Source: an uncultured bacterium (GTDB lineage: Bacteria; Bacillota; Clostridia; Oscillospirales; Oscillospiraceae). Taken from it: a stretch of DNA of 6,867 nucleotides. The notes beneath the pieces are model-generated. The model searched no databases, was not told the DNA's origin, and saw only the letters and a program-made list of their open reading frames with translations. The stretch's first letter is position 1. Every line of letters starts with the position of its first letter. The position numbers and the translations under genes were made by a program. Of the stretch, positions 1-6,143 are shown in pieces. The DNA lies in contig CAJMQD010000049.1 in assembly GCA_905215425.1 (NCBI GenBank), positions 1 to 6,867 of the forward strand, in the 5' to 3' direction.

Positions 1-404
1 TCATTGTGGTGTGCGGCCGCCCCTACCATATCGACCCGGAGATCAACCACGGCATCATCGACCTGAGCACCTCCTTCGGCTTCGTTCTGGTGACCGAGGA
101 CGCCCTGAGCTATCTGGAGGGCTATGCCCCCCGGAAGGTGCTCAACCAGTGGACCTTCCAGAGCCGGATGTACAACGCCGCCCGGTATGTGTGCACCCAG
201 CCTGATATGCAGGTGGTACAGCTGGTGTCCTTCGGCTGCGGCACCGATGCCATCACCACCGACGAGATGCGCTCCATCCTGGAGGACGGCGGCAAGCTGT
301 ACACCCAGCTGAAGATCGACGACATCAGCAATCTGGGGGCGGTGAAGATCCGCATCCGGTCCCTGATGGCGGCCATCGAGGAGCATAACAAGCGGGAACC
401 GTGA
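1..404 (+). CDS. Acyl-CoA dehydratase activase-related protein, C-terminal end (5' partial)
   Basis: The reading frame is open from the window edge (first full codon at base 3) to TGA at 402-404, so only the last 133 residues are visible and the start lies outside. The motif GRPYHIDPEINHGI near the beginning, the segment VSFGCGTDAITTDEMR and the ending KIDDISNLGAVKIRIRSL match my knowledge of the DUF2229/COG3580 part of the large activase-related proteins. Those proteins combine BadF/BadG-type ATPase domains with parts resembling 2-hydroxyacyl-CoA dehydratase subunits. Characterised relatives use ATP to drive an electron into an Fe-S dehydratase; the substrate of this subfamily is not known to me. 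The next gene encodes the domain usually found downstream in the fused form, starts 63 bases later and is probably co-transcribed. Family assignment is firm; biochemical role is inferred. Confidence 0.85.
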   Translation, partial: IVVCGRPYHIDPEINHGIIDLSTSFGFVLVTEDALSYLEGYAPRKVLNQWTFQSRMYNAARYVCTQPDMQVVQLVSFGCGTDAITTDEMRSILEDGGKLYTQLKIDDISNLGAVKIRIRSLMAAIEEHNKREP

Positions 405-467
405 CCGTTTCCCCATACCCGTTCTTGAATTCCAAGTTACAGCGCGAATTCCCGAAAGGAGTTTTCC

Positions 468-1874
468 ATGGCTAAATTAGTCTATGACGACAACGGACGT
501 CTCCTGTTCACAAAGGAAATGAAAGAGGAATATACCATCCTCATGCCCCAGATGCTGCCCGTCCACTTTGGAATGTTCCAGCGTCTGCTCCAGCTGGAGG
601 GCTACCATGTGGATATGCTCACCAGTCACCACCGGGGCATCGTGGATGAGGGGCTGAAATACGTCCATAACGATACCTGCTACCCCGCCCTGCTGGTCAT
701 CGGGCAGCTGATCGACGCCATTAAAAACGGCGGCTACGACCCCCATAAGGTGGCCCTCTTCATCACCCAGACCGGCGGCGGCTGCCGGGCCTCCAACTAC
801 ATCCATTTGCTGCGCAAGGCTCTGGCCAAGGCCGACCTGGCCTTTGTGCCGGTGATTTCCGTAAATCTGTCCGGTCTGGAGAAGAATCCCGGCTTCTCCC
901 TCACTCTGCCCCTGATCCGCAAAATGGTGTACGCCATGATGTACGGCGACCTGATCGTCAACGTGGCCAACCAGGTGCGCCCCTATGAACTGGAGGCCGG
1001 CGCGGCCGACGCTATGACCGAAGCCTGGCAGACCAAGCTGATCCAGGGCTTCCAGCAGGGGAAGGGCATGAGCCGTCGGCAGATGTCCCGTATCTTTGAT
1101 CAGATCTGCGCCGACTTTGCCTCTATCCCCGTCTCCCACGAGGAGAAGGTGCGGGTCGGCGTGGTAGGCGAGATCTATGTGAAGTTCTCCCCCCTGGGCA
1201 ACAACAATCTGGAGCAGTTCCTGCTGTCTGAGGGGGCGGAGCCCGTAGTGCCCGGCCTGACGGACTTTATGATCTTCAAAATCTACAACCGGGTGGTGGA
1301 TGTGGACCTGTATGGCGGCCATTGGATCAAAAAAGCCGCCTGCACCGCCTTTATGAAATACATCGAGGCCTGCCAGCACGACATGATCCACGCTTTGGAG
1401 CGCTCCAACCGCTTCCGCGCCCCCGGGGACTTCGCCCAGCTCCACCGCCTGATCCATGGCTATCTGGGCGACGGCAACAAGATGGGCGAGGGCTGGCTGC
1501 TCACCGCCGAAATGCTGGAGCTGATCCACTCCGGCACCCCCAACATCGTCTGCACCCAGCCCTTCGGCTGTCTGCCCAACCACATCGTGGGCAAAGGCAT
1601 GATCCGCCGGCTGAAGGATGACTACCCGTACAGCAACATTGTAGCCATCGACTACGACCCCGGCGCCACCAAGATCAACCAGGAAAACCGCATCAAGCTT
1701 ATGCTGGCCAACGCCAAGGCCCTGTCCCGTACCCAGAAGGAACACGATCAGGACAACCACGGCGGCAGCCACGGCAGCTCCGCTGTTCATAAGGGGACTC
1801 CGTCCTGCACCCACGCTCCCGTACACGAGGTGCGCTCCGCCGCCCCCCAGACCGCGGCCATCTCCCCCGTATAA
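468..1874 (+). CDS. 2-hydroxyacyl-CoA dehydratase-like protein (COG3581 type), stand-alone
   Basis: This 468-residue protein has an ATG placed 6 bases after AAGGAG (456-461), and two stops in tandem (TAATAA) end it. It resembles the COG3581 domain found at the C-terminus of giant clostridial activase-related proteins. Visible signatures are HNDTCYP (68-73), QTGGGCRASNY (101-111), NLSGLEKNPGF (133-143), GEIYVKFSPLGNNNLEQF (234-251), GEGWLLTAEMLE (340-351) and CTQPFGCLPNHIVGKG (362-377). The conserved cysteines C71, C106, C362 and C368 could hold an Fe-S cluster, as in the HgdB/FldB dehydratase family, but that is inference. It most likely works with the protein encoded just upstream; no substrate can be named. 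Residues 423-468 form an unusual His/Ser/Ala/Pro tail with six histidines that looks unstructured and beyond the conserved domain. No signal peptide or membrane segment is seen, so it is probably cytoplasmic. Confidence 0.85.
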   Translation: MAKLVYDDNGRLLFTKEMKEEYTILMPQMLPVHFGMFQRLLQLEGYHVDMLTSHHRGIVDEGLKYVHNDTCYPALLVIGQLIDAIKNGGYDPHKVALFITQTGGGCRASNYIHLLRKALAKADLAFVPVISVNLSGLEKNPGFSLTLPLIRKMVYAMMYGDLIVNVANQVRPYELEAGAADAMTEAWQTKLIQGFQQGKGMSRRQMSRIFDQICADFASIPVSHEEKVRVGVVGEIYVKFSPLGNNNLEQFLLSEGAEPVVPGLTDFMIFKIYNRVVDVDLYGGHWIKKAACTAFMKYIEACQHDMIHALERSNRFRAPGDFAQLHRLIHGYLGDGNKMGEGWLLTAEMLELIHSGTPNIVCTQPFGCLPNHIVGKGMIRRLKDDYPYSNIVAIDYDPGATKINQENRIKLMLANAKALSRTQKEHDQDNHGGSHGSSAVHKGTPSCTHAPVHEVRSAAPQTAAISPV

Positions 1875-1875
1875 T

Positions 1876-1916
1876 AAAAGTCCACCCATCCGCAGCTGCG
1901 AATGGGTGGACTTTTT
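1876..1916 (+). terminator. Intrinsic terminator of the activase/dehydratase unit
   Basis: A perfect 14-bp stem pairs 1876-1889 (AAAAGTCCACCCAT) with 1902-1915 (ATGGGTGGACTTTT). The 12-base loop contains a small palindrome, CGCAGCTGCG. A T-run at 1912-1916 closes the structure. It begins 1 base after the tandem stops of the dehydratase-like gene. The A-run on the left arm could give weak termination in the other direction. Confidence 0.9.
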
Positions 1917-1921
1917 CTTCC

Positions 1922-1967
1922 AAAAAACGCAAAAAACCAGCCGCAGACTTCGGTCTGCGGCTGGTTT
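1922..1967 (-). terminator. Intrinsic terminator of the minus-strand membrane protein gene
   Basis: A perfect 15-bp stem pairs 1934-1948 with 1953-1967 around a 4-base loop (TTCG read on plus, CGAA on minus). Read on the minus strand, the stem runs into a T-run (1936-1931) and a second T-run (1927-1922). It lies 5 bases past the stop of the membrane protein gene. Together with the neighbouring hairpin it insulates two convergent transcription units within about 100 bases. Confidence 0.88.
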
Positions 1968-1972
1968 CAGGT

Positions 1973-2746
1973 TTACATCATTTTCACCGTGTAGTACACC
2001 AGCAGGGCAAACAGCCAGGCAACTACGGCGTATACCAGATAGTAGGCTGCCATGGCGCCCAGGAACTGGGCCGCGGCCACCGCCAAAATACCACCTACAC
2101 AGGTCAGGTAAATAGCGGTGTATTTAGCTTTCTGGGGCAGCAGGCGAACTTCCTTGCCCGCCAGCTTCAGCACGCCCTGGTTCTTGTCCAGATACAGTGT
2201 CAGCGCCGCCAGCAGCACCAGACAAATCACAGCCGCCGCCGTATACAGCATACGGCCGCCGGAGGTGCGCACCAGCCACAGGCCCACAGCCGCCAGACCG
2301 GCCGCCGCGCTGGAGAAGAAGAACTCCCGCTGATACAGATAATATACCAGGGCCAGTCCCGCCCAAGCGGGCACCAGCAGGAACAGCATCCGAACGCCGG
2401 CAGCGTTAAAGGTAACCGATATATAACCGCAAACGGCCACCGCGCCGCAGGCGCCCGCCACTGCGCCGGGGGCCGCACCGCAGCGACCCGCAGTACGCAG
2501 ACGCATCCAGGCCCAGACCAGTCCAGCCACCAGGCCGACCAGTCCCACCCAACGGGCAAGCTTCAAGACCTTGAAAATGGTATCCGCCAAGGCGATCCCG
2601 CCCTCGGTCACCCGGAAGTTGATATAATATTTGTTCACCATCATCAGCAGGAATTCCAAAACAATGGCACCGGCCACCCACAGCAGCCCACGATTCAGGG
2701 CCGCGTCTTCCTGATGCTGACGTGCTTGCTTCTGATCTTTATCCAT
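1973..2746 (-). CDS. Polytopic membrane protein of unknown function
   Basis: I do not recognise this 257-residue protein. It opens with a charged, Gln-rich cytoplasmic-looking segment (1-20) and then has about eight hydrophobic spans, roughly 21-41, 66-84, 92-112, 118-137, 142-160, 166-185, 208-228 and 231-254. A charged stretch, DKNQGVLKLAGKEVRLLPQK (187-206), separates spans six and seven. No cleavable signal peptide, catalytic motif or transporter signature is apparent. I chose the ATG at 2746 with AAGGAG at 2758-2763, 11 bases upstream. An in-frame TTG one codon earlier (2749) sits at a more usual 8-base spacing and would add one residue. The gene is single, with its own promoter and terminator, and converges on the dehydratase-like gene. 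Codon use matches its neighbours. That it is a real gene is well supported; its function is open. Confidence 0.8.
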   Translation of the reverse strand: MDKDQKQARQHQEDAALNRGLLWVAGAIVLEFLLMMVNKYYINFRVTEGGIALADTIFKVLKLARWVGLVGLVAGLVWAWMRLRTAGRCGAAPGAVAGACGAVAVCGYISVTFNAAGVRMLFLLVPAWAGLALVYYLYQREFFFSSAAAGLAAVGLWLVRTSGGRMLYTAAAVICLVLLAALTLYLDKNQGVLKLAGKEVRLLPQKAKYTAIYLTCVGGILAVAAAQFLGAMAAYYLVYAVVAWLFALLVYYTVKMM

Positions 2747-2815
2747 CAAATCTCATTCTCCTTACCAGTGTATTCCGCAGCCGCCGTTGGCCAGCGGGCA
2801 CCCAGTCAAGTGTAT

Positions 2816-2844
2816 ATTCTATCAGATACGTCCGTTTTTGGCAA
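2816..2844 (-). promoter_or_regulatory. Sigma-A-type promoter of the membrane protein gene
   Basis: Read on the minus strand, a -35 box TTGCCA (2844-2839) is followed by a 17-base spacer and a -10 box TAGAAT (2821-2816). TGA directly before the -10 fits an extended -10 (TGn). Each hexamer is one mismatch from consensus. The predicted start near 2809 gives a leader of about 60 bases. The promoter lies past the lysC terminator, so the gene is independent of the lysC operon. Confidence 0.65.
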
Positions 2845-2948
2845 GTCAAAAAGAGGAATCTTAAAAGAAAATACATAATTACAGCCATCTGCCATAGACC
2901 GTTTTCTCCCGCTTCCTCCCCTGTTGTCTGATCCTCCATACAGACGGC

Positions 2949-2977
2949 AAAAAGCCGCCCGTCGCGGGCGGCCTTTT
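2949..2977 (-). terminator. Intrinsic terminator of the regulator-hom-lysC operon
   Basis: Read on the minus strand, GCCGCCCG (2972-2965) and CGGGCGGC (2961-2954) form an 8-bp GC stem with a 3-base loop, followed by TTTTT (2953-2949). The flanking A and T runs add four further pairs after one mismatch. It starts about 20 bases after the lysC stop codon. Confidence 0.88.
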
Positions 2978-2996
2978 GAATTTATCCGCGTTCAGT

Positions 2997-3479
2997 TTAC
3001 TTCGCGCTGTCACCAAAGAAGCGGTCATGGATGGCTTGAACAGCCCGGTCCGCATCCCGCTCATCAATCAGGACAGAGATCTTGATTTCGCTGGTGGAGA
3101 TCATATGAATGTTGATGTTCTCGCTGTACAGCGCCTCGAACATCTTAGAGGCCACGCCGGCATTGTTGGCCATGCCCGCGCCCACAATAGAGATCTTGGC
3201 GACCTGCTCGCTGACCTCGATATTGTGGAAGCCAATGGCCTCCCGATGCTCTTCCAGCACCTGAGCCGCCCGCTGGGCGTCCCCCTTGGCTACGGTAAAG
3301 CTGATATCCTTGGTATCATCCCGGCCGATGGACTGAAGGATCAGGTCCACGTTGATGCCCTCCTTGCCCAGGAGAGAGAAGATTTTAAACGCGATACCGG
3401 GGCGGTCCTGCAGACGCACCAGAGCCAAACGTGCCACATCTTTGTCCTTGGCAATGCCGCTGACATAGGATTTTTCCAT
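2997..3479 (-). CDS. lysC: Probable aspartokinase beta subunit from an internal in-frame start
   Basis: Inside lysC, a full AAGGAGG (3497-3491) precedes an in-frame ATG (3479) by 11 bases. Translation from there gives 160 residues (Met247 to Lys406), starting MEKSYVSGIAKDKD and covering both ACT domains but not the kinase domain. B. subtilis LysC and its C. glutamicum counterpart make a beta subunit this way, giving an alpha2beta2 enzyme with very similar boundaries. The Shine-Dalgarno core and ATG are seen directly; use of this start is inferred by analogy. The spacing is slightly long, so it may be weaker than the main start. Confidence 0.6.
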   Translation of the reverse strand: MEKSYVSGIAKDKDVARLALVRLQDRPGIAFKIFSLLGKEGINVDLILQSIGRDDTKDISFTVAKGDAQRAAQVLEEHREAIGFHNIEVSEQVAKISIVGAGMANNAGVASKMFEALYSENINIHMISTSEIKISVLIDERDADRAVQAIHDRFFGDSAK

Positions 3480-4217
3480 GGTTTTGACTACCTCCTTAAC
3501 TTTGGTGCCGGGGTTCCCGCTGAAGCTGGACAGCACCTCCAGATTAACATTATAGCGCTTGGCCATCTCAACGGAGCGGTTGTGCAGCACCTGGGCGCCC
3601 AAGCTGGCCAACTCCAGCATCTCGTCGTAGGTGATGGCATCCAGCTTCTTCGCGCCCTTTACATGGCGGGGGTCGGCCGTATAGACGCCGTCCACATCGG
3701 TGTAGATCTGGCACAGGTCTGCATGGAGCACGGCGGCCAGCGCCACGGCAGAAGTATCAGAGCCGCCGCGGCCCAAGGTGGTAATATCGTCATATTTATT
3801 GATCCCCTGGAAGCCGGCCACCAGCACGATCTTCTTTTTATCCAGCTCCGCCTGGATCCGCTCTGTGTTGATCCGCTTGATTCGGGCCGAGCTGTAATGG
3901 GCGTCGGTGTTCATGCCCACCTGCCAGCCGGTGAGGGAGACGACCTGATAGCCCATGGCCTCAATGGCCATGGCGCACAGGGAAATGGAGATCTGCTCAC
4001 CGGTGGACAAAAGCATATCCATCTCCCGGCGAGAGGCCTTGGGATTGATCTCCTGCGCTTTGGCAATCAGATCATCGGTGGTGTCCCCCTGGGCGGACAG
4101 CACAGCTACCACGCTGTTTCCCTTGCGATAGGTCTCGGTGATGATCCGGGCCACATTACGGACACGGTCTGCGTCGGCAACAGAACTGCCGCCAAATTTT
4201 TGAACGATCAGTGACAC
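2997..4217 (-). CDS. lysC: Aspartokinase (lysine-sensitive type, with two ACT domains)
   Basis: This is aspartate kinase: ATP plus L-aspartate gives aspartyl phosphate, the first step to lysine, threonine, methionine and diaminopimelate. The protein has 406 residues, close to B. subtilis LysC (about 408). The kinase domain shows KFGGSSV (7-13), TTLGRGGSDTSAV (146-158) and TDVDGVYTADPR (173-184). Two ACT domains follow, at about 265-330 (with LILQSIGRDDTKDISFTV) and 340-405 (with HMISTSEIKISVLID), where amino-acid effectors bind. The start is GTG at 4217, 8 bases after AGGAGG (4226-4231). The gene lies 32 bases after hom in the same operon, and an internal start probably yields a separate beta subunit. 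Whether lysine alone or lysine plus threonine inhibits it cannot be read from the sequence. Identity is certain. Confidence 0.97.
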   Translation of the reverse strand: MSLIVQKFGGSSVADADRVRNVARIITETYRKGNSVVAVLSAQGDTTDDLIAKAQEINPKASRREMDMLLSTGEQISISLCAMAIEAMGYQVVSLTGWQVGMNTDAHYSSARIKRINTERIQAELDKKKIVLVAGFQGINKYDDITTLGRGGSDTSAVALAAVLHADLCQIYTDVDGVYTADPRHVKGAKKLDAITYDEMLELASLGAQVLHNRSVEMAKRYNVNLEVLSSFSGNPGTKVKEVVKTMEKSYVSGIAKDKDVARLALVRLQDRPGIAFKIFSLLGKEGINVDLILQSIGRDDTKDISFTVAKGDAQRAAQVLEEHREAIGFHNIEVSEQVAKISIVGAGMANNAGVASKMFEALYSENINIHMISTSEIKISVLIDERDADRAVQAIHDRFFGDSAK

Positions 4218-4249
4218 GCTTGATTCCTCCTAAGCAATAATTACAGCAG

Positions 4250-5437
4250 TCAGTCCAGCACCCGGAAGAGAGAGCGGACCTCCAGCCCGGCGACCAGCTT
4301 GTTCAGTTCGGCCTCGTCCATGGCCGCGGTCAGGAATGCCTTTTCGTCCTCGGGGGCATCTGCGCGGCTGAGCAGCTCTACCCCGGCGGGGGCAGCGTCA
4401 GCCCGCACATACCAGCGGACAGCCATATTCTCCGGCGAGACTACCAAATCCTCTCTGCCGGGGCCCCACATATTGCGGCGCTTGCGCTTGGGGTCCCGGG
4501 CGATGTCGATGATATCGCCCACAACGGCGGAGGCTGTGGGCAGCTTGCCGGCGCCCCGGCCATAGAACATCACATCGCCCACGGCGTTGCCCGTCAGCGC
4601 GATGGCGTTGAACACGTCCTCCACTCCGGCCAGCGGGCTGCTGTCAGGCACAAGATGGGGCGCTACATAGGCGCACACCTTCTCCCCCTGGCGCAGCGCC
4701 CGGCCCAGCAGCTTGATACGATAGCCCTTGCTCTCCGCATAGGACACATCCTCCAGGGCCACGCTGCGGATACCCTGGGTGGCCACCTGCTCGGGATAGA
4801 CATGCTGACCATAGGCCAGAGCCGCAAGGATGCAGATCTTCCGGCAGGCGTCGTGGCCGTCCACATCGGCGGTGGGGTCCTTTTCCGCATAGCCCAATTC
4901 CTGGGCCTCGGCCAGGGCCTGGTCGAAGGTCAGACCCGCCCAAATCATCCGGGTGAGAATATAGTTGGTAGTGCCGTTGAGGATACCGGACACCTGGCTG
5001 ATCTCGTTGCCCGCCAAGCAATTGGACAGGGGCCGCAGAATGGGAATGCCGCCGCCCACGCTGGCCTCAAACAGGTAGCTGACGCCGTTCTCCTGGGCCA
5101 GCTTCAGCAGCTCATAGCCGTGGGCAGCCACCAGCTCCTTATTGGAAGTGACCACACTTTTTCCTGCCTTTATCGCCCGAACGGTATAGTCCAGGGCTGC
5201 ACCGGTGCCGCCCATGACCTCTGCCACCACGTCCACCTCGGGGTCATCTTCGATAAAGGAGAAGTCCCGGACGAACTTGTCCTGATAGGGGCTGCCGGGG
5301 AAATCCCGGCGGACCAGGATGTATTTCAGATCGACTTGGGTGCCCACCCGCTGGGTGATCAGCTCCTTGTTCATAGTCAGCACTTCGGCCACTCCGGAGC
5401 CCACCGTTCCAAACCCTAATACCGCTACATTGATCAT
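4250..5437 (-). CDS. hom: Homoserine dehydrogenase
   Basis: This enzyme reduces L-aspartate 4-semialdehyde to L-homoserine with NAD(P)H, the branch point toward threonine and methionine. The 395-residue protein starts at ATG 5437, 7 bases after GGAG. The ATG 13 codons upstream lacks a good site and would start before the conserved N-terminus. The Rossmann motif GFGTVGSG is at 8-15. GKSVVTSNKE (92-101) includes K100, EASVGGGIPI is at 124-133 and GILNGTTNYI at 151-160. LGYAEKDPTADVDGHDACRK (181-200) holds E185, D191, D196 and K200, which line up with the catalytic and substrate residues of the family. The C-terminal region (about 340-395) resembles an ACT domain but is about 25 residues shorter than usual, lacking the first helix and second strand. 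It lies 61 bases after the regulator gene and 32 bases before lysC. Confidence 0.96.
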   Translation of the reverse strand: MINVAVLGFGTVGSGVAEVLTMNKELITQRVGTQVDLKYILVRRDFPGSPYQDKFVRDFSFIEDDPEVDVVAEVMGGTGAALDYTVRAIKAGKSVVTSNKELVAAHGYELLKLAQENGVSYLFEASVGGGIPILRPLSNCLAGNEISQVSGILNGTTNYILTRMIWAGLTFDQALAEAQELGYAEKDPTADVDGHDACRKICILAALAYGQHVYPEQVATQGIRSVALEDVSYAESKGYRIKLLGRALRQGEKVCAYVAPHLVPDSSPLAGVEDVFNAIALTGNAVGDVMFYGRGAGKLPTASAVVGDIIDIARDPKRKRRNMWGPGREDLVVSPENMAVRWYVRADAAPAGVELLSRADAPEDEKAFLTAAMDEAELNKLVAGLEVRSLFRVLD

Positions 5438-5444
5438 ACTTATT

Positions 5445-5470
5445 CTCCAATCCGCCGTCTGTTGGACGGC
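5445..5470 (-). promoter_or_regulatory. Intercistronic hairpin next to the hom ribosome binding site
   Basis: Between the regulator gene and hom, the minus-strand RNA can form GCCGTC (5470-5465), a 5-base loop and GACGGC (5459-5454). This 6-bp GC-rich stem ends 3 bases before the TTGGAG (5450-5445) that serves the hom ATG. No T-run follows, so it is not a terminator. It could affect mRNA processing or hom translation, but the stem is short and may be chance. Confidence 0.35.
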
Positions 5471-5498
5471 CCGCATTTTCCGCTTTGGATGGCCGTAC

Positions 5499-5939
5499 TC
5501 AGCCGGCCAGGATCTCGCATTTGATCACGCCGGGGGCCTCTCCGGCTCTGGACAGCAGCTCCTCCAGGGAACTCTGCAGGGCTGAAGTCTCCGCCGTCAC
5601 GGTGACCACCGCACAGCCATTCACGGGAATATTCTGGTTAATGGTCAGCACATTCATACCCGTTCCGGCAAAAATGTTCAGAACGCCGGACAGAATACCC
5701 GGCTCGTCCTTCAACATGGCCTGGAAGGTCACAATGCGTCCGTGCAGCATATCGTTGAAGGGGTGCACCGCATCTTTATATTTGTAAAAAGCGCTGCGGC
5801 TGATCCCTACGGCCAGGGCCGCTCCGTTGACCGTATTTTGTTCGCCGGTCTCCAGCAGGCGCTTGGCCTGAGCCACCTTGCGGAAAATCTCCGGCATGGC
5901 GGACGCTTCCACGATAAAGTATTTTGCGGTATCGCTCAT
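5499..5939 (-). CDS. HTH-ACT regulator of the UPF0735 / PheB (ThrR) family
   Basis: This 146-residue protein matches the UPF0735 ACT-domain family typified by B. subtilis PheB, also described as ThrR, a DNA-binding factor that controls threonine genes. The N-terminal part (about 20-57) looks like a helix-turn-helix, with the core NTVNGAALAVGISRSAFYKY (35-54). An ACT domain follows at about 69-146, starting IVTFQAMLKDEPGILSGVLN, and probably binds an amino acid. The ATG at 5939 lies 6 bases after a perfect AAGGAGG (5952-5946). It is the first gene of the operon and precedes hom and lysC, which makes a role as local regulator of aspartate-family synthesis likely. The ligand could be threonine, but the sequence does not show this. 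Family is well supported; regulatory role is inferred from the family and position. I leave out a gene symbol because the name depends on the target genes. Confidence 0.85.
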   Translation of the reverse strand: MSDTAKYFIVEASAMPEIFRKVAQAKRLLETGEQNTVNGAALAVGISRSAFYKYKDAVHPFNDMLHGRIVTFQAMLKDEPGILSGVLNIFAGTGMNVLTINQNIPVNGCAVVTVTAETSALQSSLEELLSRAGEAPGVIKCEILAG

Positions 5940-5952
5940 AATGACCCTCCTT

Positions 5953-5984
5953 ACAAGCTTTGTTCACATATCAAAGCCACTTGT
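5953..5984 (-). promoter_or_regulatory. Leader hairpin abutting the regulator gene's ribosome binding site
   Basis: In the short leader of the operon, minus-strand ACAA (5984-5981) and GCTTTG (5977-5972) pair with CAAAGC (5962-5957) and TTGT (5956-5953). There is a 3-base bulge (GTG) and a 9-base loop. The stem ends directly against AAGGAGG (5952-5946). It may influence access to the ribosome binding site. The pairing is mostly AT with modest stability, so the functional meaning is uncertain. Confidence 0.35.
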
Positions 5985-5992
5985 TTTTCTAC

Positions 5993-6029
5993 CGTGGTCT
6001 ATTTTACCACGTCAAAGTGAAAAACGCAA
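5993..6029 (-). promoter_or_regulatory. Operon promoter with overlapping operator-like inverted repeat
   Basis: Read on the minus strand, TTGCGT (6029-6024), a 17-base spacer and TAAAAT (6006-6001) form a sigma-A-type promoter with an extended -10 (TGG before TAAAAT). The start is expected near 5994, giving a leader of about 55 bases. An alternative reading is TTGACG (6015-6010), 18 bases, TAGAAA (5991-5986). An inverted repeat, CGTGGT-N7-ACCACG (5993-6011), spans the -10 box and the expected start. A repressor bound there would block initiation from either promoter. The regulator gene directly downstream is the natural candidate. Confidence 0.55.
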
Positions 6030-6143
6030 GAATCACTCCCCACAGAATCATCACTTTCTTAATTCTATCCCCTGTAAAATTCGTACAAAAGCTTCTGTCT
6101 TTCCTCCATAGTCAACCGGCCCGTCTCTGCGGACACGCTCCAC

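Noticed and set aside
477..1889. A 470-codon open frame on the minus strand, antisense to the dehydratase-like gene.
   Set aside because: Its translation is low-complexity, rich in Gly, Ala, Val, His and Gln, with no recognisable motif. The plus-strand protein carries strong family motifs throughout. The open antisense frame follows from the codon bias of a GC-rich gene.
2739..2939. A 66-codon minus-strand frame with a hydrophobic middle, between lysC and the membrane protein gene.
   Set aside because: It has no ribosome binding site before its ATG and covers the predicted promoter and ribosome binding site of the downstream gene.
2976..4214. A 412-codon open frame on the plus strand, antisense to lysC.
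   Set aside because: lysC is unmistakable on the other strand. This frame has no ribosome binding site, starts at the lysC terminator side and gives a motif-free, His/Gly/Leu-rich translation.
4655..5419. A 254-codon plus-strand frame antisense to hom.
   Set aside because: It lies wholly inside hom, has no supported start and no recognisable domain.
5438..5476. An upstream ATG that would lengthen Hom by 13 residues.
   Set aside because: It lacks a good ribosome binding site and overlaps the intercistronic hairpin. The ATG at 5437 has GGAG at 7 bases and begins exactly at the conserved MINVAVLGFG start.
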